Positions 25,806 through 39,500 of a DNA stretch of 64,000 nucleotides are shown here, piece by piece (position 1 is the stretch's first letter; each line of letters opens with the position of its first letter). Source of the stretch: Larus michahellis (Eukaryota; Chordata; Aves; Charadriiformes; Laridae); assembly GCF_964199755.1 (NCBI RefSeq), contig NC_133906.1, forward strand, positions 19,193,378-19,257,377, given 5' to 3'. The position numbers and the translations under genes are program-made. The notes beneath the pieces are model-generated. The model was given only the letters and a program-made list of their open reading frames with translations. It did no database searches and had not been told where the DNA came from.

Positions 25806-28800
25806 TTTCTTATATCACTGACCACCGGTAGCTAAATGATGGAAGCTTTCTGTGGGCAAGGGGGCATGATGCTCTAAGTTGAACAGTGCTGCTCCTGCAG
25901 AGCTTAATAGGACCTTTAGGTTCCTTGAGTAACATGAAGCTGCCCAATAGTCCCAGAGTGTATCTGAAGCAAGAATACGTGGATGTATATGATTTCTAAA
26001 GTAATTACTGCACCTTTATATTCTTGAAAAAATCTCCTTCGTTATTTTTTGTGTGACTGAAGCTGCGCAGCTCTGCGCTTTGTCTGAAGGGCTGGATGGA
26101 GCTCACTAATGATTTGATTCCCACTGACTCTAATTGCAGGCGTTGTTAAACCAGGTTGTAAACTTTGTGGTGCGCCGGGTGACGCAGTGTTTGTGTGCTG
26201 TTCTCCCTGTCTGGGTCCGTTGTTGGGAGTACAAAGGAAGTCTAGCTTTTTTGTTTGTAATACAGCACTGATCTGTGCTTGTGATGTACAGAAATTCTTG
26301 GGAAAAAATCTTGATGGGCACAGAAAGTCTCTAAGTATGGGACACCTCCAGAAACACACAGTGCAACAGCCTGTATCATCTTTCTTATCTCTCCCTTCCA
26401 GCCTGGAAAACAGGATGATTCTTTACAGACGACATTTGTTTCAGATTATATCCTTAGCTCTCTGTCATTTCTATGGTGTCTAAAGGATGAAGAGGAGAAA
26501 TTATAGATAACCTACAGATCATCATCCACCCACTAAGCTTTACAGCTCATTGCCCAAATAGAGCAGCCTAACAGCAAGAGCTCAGCTGAAGACCTTGCTA
26601 TTGAGTGTCCGTAAAACACGGTTCCCCTACCCCAGCACCGTTTCACATGGGAGAGCAGCTGCTGCTGCCGAATGTGTCTCCTTCCCCCTCCAATTACACA
26701 TCTGCAGAGCTGGCAGCAATGTCTTATGGCACATCATCGTGACTGGCCACGCTACAGAGCCATGGAGGGCTTAGATGCTCCAACAGAGTAGGAAAAGGCT
26801 GGGACATCCCACTGCTATGGACCTCTGCCAAACGTTTGTAGAAAATTACTTCATGGAGCTTAAAAAATGTTTTGGGATCTGTAAAAGAGGATCAAAGACA
26901 CCTGATGGAGCGCCTCTATGATAGGCAGTACTTTGACTGCCCGGAGGTCCTCATTCCTGGTTCATTTCTTCTTTTAGCTAAGTGGTGCCAGGCTTTTCAT
27001 TCTCCTCTCTCCAGCTCTAATGATTTTCTGTGTCCCATCCTGAAGCCTTTTTGTTTCTTCTATGTGCTTTCTCCAGTAATGGATGGGCTTTGGATTTCCT
27101 ATTTATTCAGAAACTCTGCAAATCTCAGTTTATTCCTCTTCTAAACTGAAACCAAAAGCATTTTGCTTTCATATCCATTAAAAATTTAAAGAAAACAACT
27201 TTTCATATAAAATTACATAATGGATTTCATATTGCAATGACTTTTTCTGCTGACAGTATTTTGGGGGAGTTCAGGTTGTTTGTGCAGGGTCCACATGTGG
27301 AAATAAAGAAAATCTCTCCCTGTAGACTTTTCACAGGTGTCTATCTCTAGTCAGTTATTAGCCCTTGTGAAATGCAACCCCTTTAATACACACAGACTGC
27401 TAATGCACGACGCACCACGCTTTGATCGAGACTGAAACAGTCAGACAGGGCGGGATTTTGCGCGATTGTGTGATTCGCTCCAACACAGCAATTCCCATTT
27501 CTCTCTGGGATAAAGCACGGGTAGCAATTAAGGAATGAGGAGCAGTGACGCGAATATCTATTGATTGCAGAAACTAGTGACAGAAAGACACTGATAATTC
27601 TGGTGATTTTTTAGGTTTGCTCTTTTGTGCACGGACTTCCCCCTTCCCAGCTGGTAGCAGGCAGCCTGCTACAGTAGGATGTGATGCAAGGACTGGAAAT
27701 TGATACTTCTTTTCTTGACTTAGTTACTCCAGTTCAAAGCTTTGATTTCTTTGACTATTAGAAAGGCCAAGATCAGCCACCCTAAAGCACAACCCACATG
27801 TTTGTTTATCTCGCGTGTTAGCAAAGCAGCCTGGGAAAGGCTGAGCCAGATGGTAATGATGGGATCTTTGCAAGGCTGTTTGAATTGAGGCAATTGCTGC
27901 TGCTGCTTTTTGGGTTTTTTTCTTCCTAAATCAGCATCCTTTTATCTTCTTCATTTCACGTTTGTTTTCTGCGCGTCTTGGGTTTGTTGCCAGGGATTAA
28001 AAATGAGGGTTGATTCATATATCAATATTAAACTGCATAATCACCTCAATCATTATTTGACTTCTTCCGGAGTGTTCACAATGTTTGGGGAACTTTGAGT
28101 GAAAGAAAACTTTGTTGCGTATACGAACATTTGACTGAACTATTGATAACCAGAATCTCTGATTTAGGTTGTGTCCCCTGTGTCTGGCTTTTCACAGTAA
28201 ATAATCCTCTTACCATATATTTTCAACAATTTTTTTTAATACTTATAATTTATTTGTTTTTCCATTCAACAAGAAAATAACACGACAGCACAATCTGTGG
28301 CAATAATCTGGGGGGCTATTATATTCTCAAACAACAGTAGACCTACTGTAACTTTAATGTATTACCAGTAATTTCTGCTTCCTCTGGCGAGGCTTAGAGA
28401 AACATAGGGTGCTTTAATAACAAACAGGGATCCACCCACAACTCTGATTTATGTTTATGACTCAGCAAAGAACGTAAACTGAGACTAGGGCACAGAGTGT
28501 TTCTATAAGTAGCTGTAAATCAACCATTCACCAGGAAAAAAAAGAGTACTAGCAGGAAGAGAGCGGTTTTGGGGTTGCAGATGGCAAAGTCTTCTTTCAG
28601 GGGAGTCAGTAAAGGGGTCAGTTGGGATTCATCACAGAGAGATTCGTCGTGTTTCCATGAGGGCTCAGGAAGATGTTGACCCAGCACAGGGCTGTTTGCA
28701 CCCTTGTCTATCTGGACTGTCCCTAGTTGAGCACATCAAGTCCGTTCGATGTAAGCAAACCCAGCATCAACAGGCCAGCCGGATGGTGCGACAAACAATG

Positions 28801-31800
28801 GCAGAAAATAAAGTTGCAGATCTGAATTTGCAGCGTTTGATGCTTGTATTCGACTTGGGCTGAGTGCACAGGTTATGTCCTTACTGGACTCTGGGAAAGC
28901 CCCTGGCCCGTGTGTGCCGAAGGCTCCCCATCCAGCCGCACTGGGCGGCAGTGAAGCCAGGCTCATGGGATCCCACGGTCCTCGCCAGACTGATCGTACC
29001 CTGCGGGCGCTCCGAGCCAAAGCGCGGCATCCATTTGCCAGCTGCTGCTCATGAATTTCCAGCTGAAGGGTGCGCGATGTTTTCGGTGCCACTCTGATTG
29101 ACGGGTTTATCTTCCAGTCCATTTACTTACTTAATTATCCCACAGTGAGCAAGAAGTCATTTCTTATAAATATGGTAATAAGTCGATCAGGATGACAACA
29201 GAAGCACATTCTTGTACAGTTTGTAGAAAAAGCCGACGTTCCCCAGTTTCACTTCACATCAGGCTTCCCCCATCAGCAGTCAGTAAATTATGAAACAATA
29301 TCTGGTGACCTTAAAACGTCATCCCCCAGTTGTTTGGCATCAGTCAGGACGTGCTTGGAGCTCTCCTCATCTCAGGTGTTGCCCCTGTCCCACATCTTTG
29401 CGTTTGAGCGCACACTGGAAAGGTATGAAGCTCATGTTTCCTTTAACTTCTCTGAGTTGCTTCTGGGATGTCAAAGCTTTTCATTTGACAACTCCAGCTG
29501 CCGTGTAAAGGAGAGAGGGGCCATAGACACCTCAGGCCTGACTCATTGATGGGAGGAGAATTTCCCACCTCATACCAAACATTGCTGAGGCTATTTTTGT
29601 AAAAAAGATTCTACCAAAAAAATTATTTGGCAACTACAGTTTGTAGATGATATTTTTCAATGGTGTAAATAATACCTTCCAGGTTTAAAAGATTGAAGCA
29701 AGTGTCTGATGTAAAATAAACTACGTAGGCATGCGTGGAAATTATCATAAAGAGCCTGAAGTCCTCCTGTTTCTGCTTCAGTAGGAACTTTCTGAGTAAG
29801 GATGAGCGAAGGGCTTGGCTGCGGGTCCAAAATCCCTGTGCAGGCTAAAACCTGCTTTATAAACCAGTATGGGAGCGCAACGGGCTGCAGAGCTGTTCCT
29901 GCCCCTCCGCAGCAGCTCTGCCTGCCAGCAGCCACCCTTGAGCTCCTGCCTGGGTGATCCTGCCAGTGTGTGTGTGCACGTACAGCACATGTACGCTTTC
30001 CTAACCGTGTCTATCAGTGTCATTTTCGTGTGGGTGGCACCAGTGACTGTGCATATGTTTGCTGGGTGTAGGTGTGCCGAGGGCTATCTGCACACACGCT
30101 TCCCGGTACGTCGGTGCTGTGAATGGAGGGAGCTGTCTCGCCCCTTTTCCTTTTTGATCGCTTCCAAATTTTCCTCATTTTCAATTTCCGGAGTCTGTCC
30201 TCTCAGCACCTGTGCTACGATCGTTACTTGAGAGGTGCATTATCCAAAATAACAAAATTGAGGTGAACAAGGCAGGGAGAGAAATGCGTGTGACTCCATT
30301 AGCATTCATGTATGCCAAGGCTCTGTGAAACCCATAGGAGAGTCCGTGTTGTTTGGAGTTTATTTAAATTAATCACTATAATTACATTTTGCTCTTTATC
30401 TAAAGCCTCCTATAGAGATTGTCCAGCTAGAAAATAAAAGGAATTTCAGAAATAGTAGTATTTCAATAGCCTTTTTAAAGACATTCAGGAGCATCATGTA
30501 AAACACAGTGGGCACTGGGGGAAATAATTCTGCTGGGAGGTCGGACGGATGCCGAGTTCTGTTGATTTCCTCATTTTTCAAGGCTGGAGGCTTCTGCATG
30601 TGAATGAGTCCTTTGTTTTTTCAAGGCTTCTGGTACAGAAATATATCTGCTGCAACAACCGCTTATTTCCTATCCTGGAAACAAAAGCTCTGATAGTGAA
30701 GGCAGACCATTCTGCTCATGTGGACAACTTCATGTCATGCAAAGCAGAGCACAGAGGAAGGTGGCAGACAGCCTCCTCAGAGACAAAATGCTCTGGTGTG
30801 CAAAACCTTGGAGCAGAAATGGGTGAGAACAAAGGTTCTCGCCCAGTACAGCAAGGTCAGCTCCAGGCAGAGCACAACGGGACCAGTAGCTCTGATGTAT
30901 TCATTTTCTTATTCTCATGTCTGGCAAAGATCTTAAATGAATCAGCTACATTCTTTTAAAATTCCTTTATGCAATTTCTTACCTTAAATTGGACAGCATT
31001 TTTATTTTTAGACATGTATTTACCTAATTCTTTTCATTCAGTTACATGGATTAATCCCACAAGACCGTGTTGGATGTTTTCTGTTAACCACCAGATGCCT
31101 GCCTGGCCCACCTATGTCTTAAGAACCCTTTGAGACAAAATACAGGTCTTCAAAACTCCATCCCCTGATATTTTTAGTTGGCTCAGATTAAGATGGCTCT
31201 GTGCAATATACTTACATGTGGTATTGAATGATTTCCTTTGTTTTCTGAAATCTGAAAGGAGGAATAAGCTCTTTCAATTGTTTTTAGGAATCTAGATAAT
31301 TGAATTGGGGCACTTCTCTCAGAAGACTGGTGGATTGTTCTGTCCTTCTGCTGTGACTACTTTTGTGACATCGAAGACTTCCATCAATTTCCCAAGACTT
31401 GGTTTGGTGTTTAGCCAAAAATTCAGAAGTGGTACTGCTTTGGTGTTGATTTAAAGTATCTTCAGAGCAGCTAGAGTTAATTCCTAACATCCTTGTGCTA
31501 ACAAACTCTGAATAAAATGCTGTTATCTGTAGGGAAGAAGGAAATGAATACCTTCTTAAAATAATGATCTTATTACTACTTATCTTGTTACACTGTGGTG
31601 AGGTTCTCCTAGTTAAGCCACCTGCACTTTGAGAGGTTTATAGACAAAAGCAGCATTATTAATTAATGCGACTGTGCAAGCTTTCTGTGAGCTATTACAA
31701 TATTTTATTGTTATGGCTACTATTATTATTAGCAGATAGGCTGTTTGGGAGTTTTGAAAACATGCTAGCATCTTTCTGTTGCACTGGTTATCCTTCACTG

Positions 31801-32899
31801 CCTTTCTTCAGATTATAAATGCAGCTGTTTCTATTAAATTCTGGATGGAAAGCAAGAGCCCATAAAACCTCTCAGCAGGTTATTTTAGCCTCAAATCAGT
31901 ATTGCTTAAATTATACGAGGAGCGAAATAGAAGTCTGATGAAGGTGCTGCCTATCAGCAGCAGATGTAAATTTGTCGTGCTCATATATGACTCTGGGATG
32001 CCGGTCACCCAGGCAGTGAGACAGGGTAAGAGCATCCTTTGGTTGCCTGTAACTGAGTCTTGAGTGCCCGAACAACCGCTCTACTGAACCTGCGCTCTCT
32101 GGCACCAAGAGCCATTGCCCTGGTTAAGGGTGGCCTGGGGAAAAGAGGAATCCATCCTAGAAAGATGTTTGCCACAAGGAAGATTCAAGTCAGAGCAACT
32201 CCTTTGCGAGGTATTAGACCCTATACCTACTCTGGCGTTTATGTGGGTGTTTAAGCATTTCGTCATCTCAGAAGTCATAGTGATATCCATAAAACTGTCT
32301 AAGCAGAGGCTAAGGATCCCAAACTCTTATTTGCAGAGATGAATGAAGGCCTGCACAAGGATCATGGTCGATTCCTATTTACCCAGAGCCCATGCCCTTA
32401 GACACATTAGAGATGATTTTCAGTCATTGTTATATTTGGCTGTGGAGGTAGTGCATGACCGCGTATGGTGCTGCTCTACCCAAGACTGTTGCAGCTGGAA
32501 GGAAGGGCTGTAATGGGAAGCAAACCTGCAGTAAATGTCTTTCAGAGGAAGTAGAGGACCTGCCAACAAAAAGATGGTACTATCTCTGTTTTCAAGACTA
32601 TTCTGTTCATAAAAGGCTTGAGGATAGAAAGAGTAGTGTCGTCCCTGTACCATAAAGTTATGTCACGCATGGGCCCTGTGGCAACAGGGAATGTCTTTGT
32701 GCTGCTGCAGATTTTGTAGGCTTTAGTCACATCCCATTTCGATTGTCCCACTCTACAGAGTTCATGTCTGTTCAAATGTTCCTTATGCAGGAGCAATTCC
32801 CGACCTTTGAACATCAGTCACCACTCTTTGATGCTCTTCCAATTTAACTGTGTGCTTTTCAAGATGGGGAGTGAAGACCAGGCCAGGGTACCCTACACC

Positions 32900-32955
32900 A
32901 AACCAGGACATGGGAATTCTGAGTCCTATTTCTAACTCTGCCACAAACATCCTTT
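32900..32955 (+). mobile_element. Possible MIR-like fragment
   Basis: GGGAATTCTGAGTCCTATTT then CTAACTCTGCCAC recalls the MIR box GGACTCCTGGGTTCTATTCC then TAGCTCTGCCAC. The match is short, and what follows is a T-rich tract rather than the rest of the core. Confidence 0.3.
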
Positions 32956-33237
32956 TTTTCTTTACGTTTCCGCTCTGCTATTTACCCCTTGTGTGTATTC
33001 AGGCTGCAAATGATAAGGGCAGAATCTCTATGCTTGGACGTGCGTATTCAGGTTCTGGCATGAGAGGCCTCAAGTTTGGTTTGGGACTTTGTGTTTCAGA
33101 GGGGAATGGGTGAATTTTCTCTCCTTTCCGAGATGGCTGTGGCTCTGTGTTCACAGCAGTTCTTCCTCAAATATTTCTAAATCCCAAGTTATGCCTAGGA
33201 GCTGGTTTTTAAAGTTGTTACTTTTATTGATACACCT

Positions 33238-33256
33238 CCCCCCCCCCTTTTTTTTT
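33238..33256. repeat. C10-T9 homopolymer pair
   Basis: Ten C followed directly by nine T, an all-pyrimidine tract about 0.9 kb upstream of the GRIA1 start. A likely site of length polymorphism or sequencing error. Confidence 0.85.
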
Positions 33257-33779
33257 GAGCAAAGCTGCTTACGGTCAAATAAACTCCAACCTCTCTAGAA
33301 CTGCCACAAAACAGCACCTATAATGATCCAGGCTAAAATAGCTCCCTAATTTCAGAAGGCTGCACTATTTGATGCTGCTGGTGAGCAGAGATTCCTCCAC
33401 ATCAAGCGCCGGGGGTGAAAACCCTTAACGCAGGTTAAAGATGTACAGGAAAAATCAACGAGAAAGGTGATGGGTTTTTTTTTTTTCCTTTTTTCATCCT
33501 TTGGGATCTCGTTTGTTGCTCTGAAATCCTTCCTTCCAAGGCATGTTTGCAGGATACGTCCCTTTTTTGTTATCCTAATGAGCCGGGCTGTAGAGACTGA
33601 CCTGACCTGTTCAACTCCTGGACCCAGGGGTGAGAGCCCAGGTTGGGAAGCGATGGATCAGAGGCAGAGGAGTTGAAGCCCTTTCTCTAGAGGAGTTTGC
33701 CACCTACTGATTCGCAGGTTCTTTCTAGCTCCTGGCAAGAGAAGTTGAGGGGGAAAGCCAGGAATTTAGGGGTAGGTAG

Positions 33780-34390
<611 letters not shown>

Positions 34391-34859
34391 AAAGAGCCGA
34401 GGGGGTGAACCGCGAGGGCTGGATTTGTGCGTTGGTACCAGCTTTGCAAGAGCAGAGATGTATCATTTTGGCTTTGGGGGAGGGGAAGATTGGGAATAAA
34501 TGCCTGCACACACACCAAGACAGAGGGAGAAAAGTGCCTCTGAAATGGAGGAAGCACGAAAAAAATAATCTGTTTCTTGCTCTGAGAAATGCCTGGGCTG
34601 CCATTGTGCGTTGCTGCATTTGCAAAATCAGCGGTTGCATTATACATTTTTGTGAGGATGCTCTCATCTGTAGGTAACTGGGACGAGAGGTAACAAACAG
34701 GCGCGCTCTGTTGTTGTTGCTAAAGAATAAGGGCAGAGCTATTGGAGGAAGATTTTGCATTGAAGTCTCTTTTCATTTCGTGCTACTTGCTTCCCCTGAG
34801 CACCAGCAGTGCCTGTTCGATTCCTTTCTCCCTTGCTGTAACTTCTCAGTGCTCCTCTG

Positions 34860-34879
34860 CCTCCCTCCCTCCCTCCCCA
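34860..34879. repeat. (CCCT)n short tandem repeat in GRIA1 intron 1
   Basis: About four to five CCCT units ending in CCCCAG. The tract resembles a splice acceptor, but no recognisable exon follows. Confidence 0.75.
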
Positions 34880-36299
34880 GTTTTATTATTACTCTCCCAT
34901 TGATCTTTACTGATGATGGTTTGTAACCTAGCCCCAAATTCTCTTCCCTTGCATGCCGGTTTTCTTTCCCGCCTCCCTTCTCTTTACCATGCCAGTCAAT
35001 TGCTAATCCACCAAGTTCAGGCAACTCCTGCCTGAGTCCAGCTGCACAATCGGTGCTTTTATCGCTGTTGATGCTGCATCCTTGTCTCCCTCCCTTCTGC
35101 CCCCCCTTTACCCCAAAGGCAACATCCCAGATTTTTTCCCTTTCAACAAACGTGTACAATAGCTTAACTCGTATACTAGCATCTTATTCCTCTGACACCC
35201 GTGATTAGGCTGGGGGTGGGAGGAACAGTGGAGGGGGGGGATGTTCGCGCACAAATAGCCCTTTCCAGCAACAAGGAGATGCCCACTATGCTAAAGATGT
35301 GCAAAGTGCCGTTGATAGCAGGTCTCTGCACGTTTGTTTCTTCTCCAAGCCATCTGCGCTGGACGGTGGGCACTGATAATTCCTGCTTCTTTATTTTAAT
35401 TCCACCTTGTTGCCAAGTGCTTTGTTTCCCTACTTGTAAAATGCCAATAGCAGCGCTCCCTTTAAATGCGTATGGATTACAATACAGTCTGAATTTAATT
35501 GCGTCTTTCTGGAGGCTGTGAAGGGATCTGCTGCAAGCCAAGTTTCCTGCTGGGGGAGCAGCAGGAAACTTTTCCTAGGGACGGTCTATCGCAGTACTTC
35601 GTTCCTGGTCTGTGGGGGGAGAAAGGCTCTGAGCCTGGGTCCGGTCTGGTCCCAGTTCCTATCGTATTTGTATCATCCTGTGCTTCTGGGCTTGTCTGTA
35701 CTTCTGCTCAGATCGATCCGTTTGAGGGCCAAGCTTTTGATTTCCTGCCCTCTTTGAGTTTGGCCACTGTCACCTATTAAATTTAAGGTTTTTCCATGCA
35801 GCAAACTTCCAGTAGCAGCAGGTGTTTGGCCATGGGTCCCACATTGCTCCAGCTCTCGCAGCCCTGTCCCCATCCACCCAGCATTGCGCCTGTCGGGCCA
35901 GGCTCAGCCAGTCTGCCCCGTACCGCAGAGTCCCATAGTGTGGGGTAACTCCTGCACCCCTTCTGGAGCAAACCCCTCCTTTTCATCAGCAGGGTTTAAA
36001 CTGAGCCTAATTACAAGGGAGAGGAGGAGGAAGAAAGACTCTTGTTCCTCCTCTATGAGGGTGACATTGGCAGCACTTCCATTTCTCTTCCCTAAAGTTA
36101 CGGGGGGTGAGGACGTTGAGCCAAACCCTGTGGTTCATCCTGATCCCGCAGACTGCTGGGCCCAGGGATGCGTCAGGGCTCCTATATGTGATCCCAGCAT
36201 TACACAACGCACAGGCTGGAAAGGTTTTCTGCTACCAGCCTGTCCACAGCCAGCACGAACCCCCCCAGGTCCTGTGTGCTGGAGGGTTTCAGAGTGTAG

Positions 36300-36569
<270 letters not shown>

Positions 36570-39500
36570 TAGCGGCGTTGGCCGTGCTCTCTCTTCCTTT
36601 GGTTTGCTTATTCCTGACTGGCAGGTTTTTGTGTCTGAAACATGAGATATCTTGTTCCAAATGTGTGACTCCTTTAAGGTCCATGCAAGACAACCCCGAA
36701 CACATGGGCAAAAGATTTCTGAATCATTTTGGTTTGTGCGAAGACATAGGGGTGAGGTAGTGCTGCAGTTATTCAGCGTGTCTTGCGTTTTCTCTTTCAT
36801 TGCTTCCAAAGCGGTATAAAACCCCCAACAATTCATTTCTTCTTGTTTCTCTAACCTCTGCCCAACTCATTATGATGAGGTTTCCTTCCCATATTTCCTA
36901 TAGCCGTGATGTACAACAAATACACCCCTTTCCACCCACGAGGTGCAGAGAAGTCTCTGTGTAGTGTGAACAACTTCTTCTCCAGCCCCAGTTTAGCCAT
37001 CTGTCCTTGGAATTTAAGAAAGACCTAGCAGGAAACAGCAGCTTGATGCAAGTGGAGTCCAGATCCACGATAAGCGGCATGCCTAATAATGACAGAGAGG
37101 TAAGAAAGCTCTAGTTTAAAGAACCAGAAAAATCATTGACTCTAAAAACAAGTATTAAAGACTGAATTTGCATCACAGAGTTGATCGTAGCGGGTATTTG
37201 TACACTGCTAAAGCACAGGACGTGAGCTGGGCTGTTCTTGTTATATGACACAGTTGGGAAAAGGGAAAAAAGCTGGCTTGCTAGGTAATGCCAAGATTAG
37301 CAGCAACAAATAAGACCAGAAGGGAACCAGAGGAAAATGAAAACCGTAACGCAGCCCTGCAGTTGCAGTAGGGGCTGTTGCAGCATTTGCTTCCCTTGGA
37401 GCGAGCGGCATGGTGCTGTGCACGAGGGGCTCGCCTGCCAGGATGCGACACACGCAGAATTTCTCGGTTCGACCTGGTGCCGGACACTGCTTTCACTCCC
37501 CGAGCCTGTGTGTGTGTCAGGACTGTCAGGAGGGACTGGAGGAACCCTTCCCTTTGTAGAGCCTGTTGGATTGTTGTCGGCTCGCATCCGTAGCATCCTC
37601 ATTCGCCGAAACATCCTCTCTGCGGTTTAGTCATGTGGAGAGTGGGGTAGACGTGGACACAGACTGTTCTCTCTGCTAAGAAATACACAGAAGGGAGAAA
37701 TGCCTTCCTGCAAAAAGAACTGGGAAGGTACAGGAGGAGAATTAATAAGGCTCTTTGAAGGAAAAAAAAAAAATATTTGTGATTTTTTTCTGTTGGAGTA
37801 TTTGCATATACGAGATTGCAGGAATCTCCTGGCCAGTATGACATAGGAGAGAGAAGAAATAATTTGGCCACGCTTTCATTGGAGTGTCTAATGACACATC
37901 TAAAGATTTTCTATTTTCCTTAATATCCCTCTGTTTGCCAACTACAAGGTTTCCATCAAGGAAGAGCAACAATTTCAGCTCAGTCCAATGGCACTTCCTT
38001 GGCAGGAAAATGAGACAAATAGGAAAAAAAAGACAGACCTTGTATCTATCAAGGGAAACCGTCACCCACCTGGGGTAGAGTTGCTGACTGTGGCTGGGGA
38101 TGAGCTATTTCAGTGCTGATAGCAGGAAGAAAGCAGAAACTGCAAGAATATCACTAGAATAAATTCTCCATCTGCGCATAGTTTTCCCTCCCTCTCTGCG
38201 CCTGCCACTAATGATTTTGTTTACAGCATTAGCGTTGATAGCAAGACCACGATAGTAGTTATGCTTCAGAAATCTGTCGTTAGTACCACGGGGGCGGGGG
38301 TGGTCTCACAAAAGCTGAATGGAAGCAAGACAGCCTCCCAAAGGATGTTATATTTGAGCTCTATGTAGGGCACATTGTCCTAGATCAGACCAGCAGAGCA
38401 CTCCGCACAGTCCAACTTCACTTGTCCTCATTTTTCTTTTCTTATAATTAAAAACTTCCTAAGTTCTTCCAGACTATGGAAGGCAGCATTTGTTTTGTAA
38501 GCACAAAAGAAGGTGTTATTCCATGTACCCTAGGGGAAAAAAAACCCACCCAACCCAAAAAAACCCAGGCTGTTGGAAGACCTGGTTCTAGTACTGTAAG
38601 GCTGGAGTGAAAGTTTTGCCAGGAATTATTCCTTCCTCATCTTCCAGCAAATTCCCTTCCCGGTTGCTAAGGCTAGATATCAGCAGAAAGATCTGTTTAT
38701 TTACAGAGAATAAAAACCCTGCCCACGCAATGGTCCTTATCTTCTGAGAAAAGACTGGCCATGCTACCAGTTAAAAGTACCAGGTTTTGTTCCCATGGAG
38801 ATAGAGAGCACAGCGTTTCCTTGTCATTGGCATTACCTGTTTCTCTCATGGTTAAGTCAAGGGTGTTTGGACCCTGTGAACCCGGTGCTGCCCCTCTCAG
38901 GGTCTCCAACAGGACATCTGAGGAAGACCAGCAGGTCCAGCCCTGTGGCAAGTCCTGCCTCATGCTAGGATCCGGCCGAATGTGCTAAATGTAGTCCTTA
39001 TGGCAAGTGCCTGAAGCAGCATCATTCAAAATACAGAATATATATTAAGAATTAGCAGTGATGGCAGAAGCAAAAAGCTTTGCTGAGCAGCTTGTGGGGC
39101 GATGCTGCAGTGGGGGATGAACTGCAGCAAAGTGACAACACTCTGTCTAAAGAGATAGTATGCAAAATGTATCTCAGCATCGACTGTGGCACTGTCTACC
39201 TGCGCCTGACATATATCTGCTTACCAGTGAGGATGAGCGGGCTTTGGTGTGACGGTGGGTGAATTTGCAGTATGAGACGCACCCATTTGTGCACAGGGGA
39301 CAGTGATAGGGAGCTGCTAATGATGTGCTAGTGATGATTGTAAATTGGTAGCAATAATATCCATGAAAGTGATAGATCTGTAAAATATGAGGAGGCTGCT
39401 GTTCTTGCGGGGCGGCTGCTGTCACAACCCACAATAACTTTCATATTTCTGATGTGGAAATAGGTTCAGTTGTGGACTTTTTATCATTACGCAGTGATTG

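Larger units (their letters stand above)
17456..33779. other. Intergenic DNA upstream of GRIA1, proximal part
   Basis: Unique intergenic DNA between the CR1 copy and the GRIA1 promoter. It holds the SINE relics listed, a G-rich tract near 24.84 kb, a CpG cluster at 27.4-27.56 kb and another moderately CpG-rich stretch at 28.6-30.2 kb. No coding gene or RNA gene is supported. If GRIA1 has alternative upstream first exons in this species they would lie here, but sequence alone does not show one. Confidence 0.65.
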
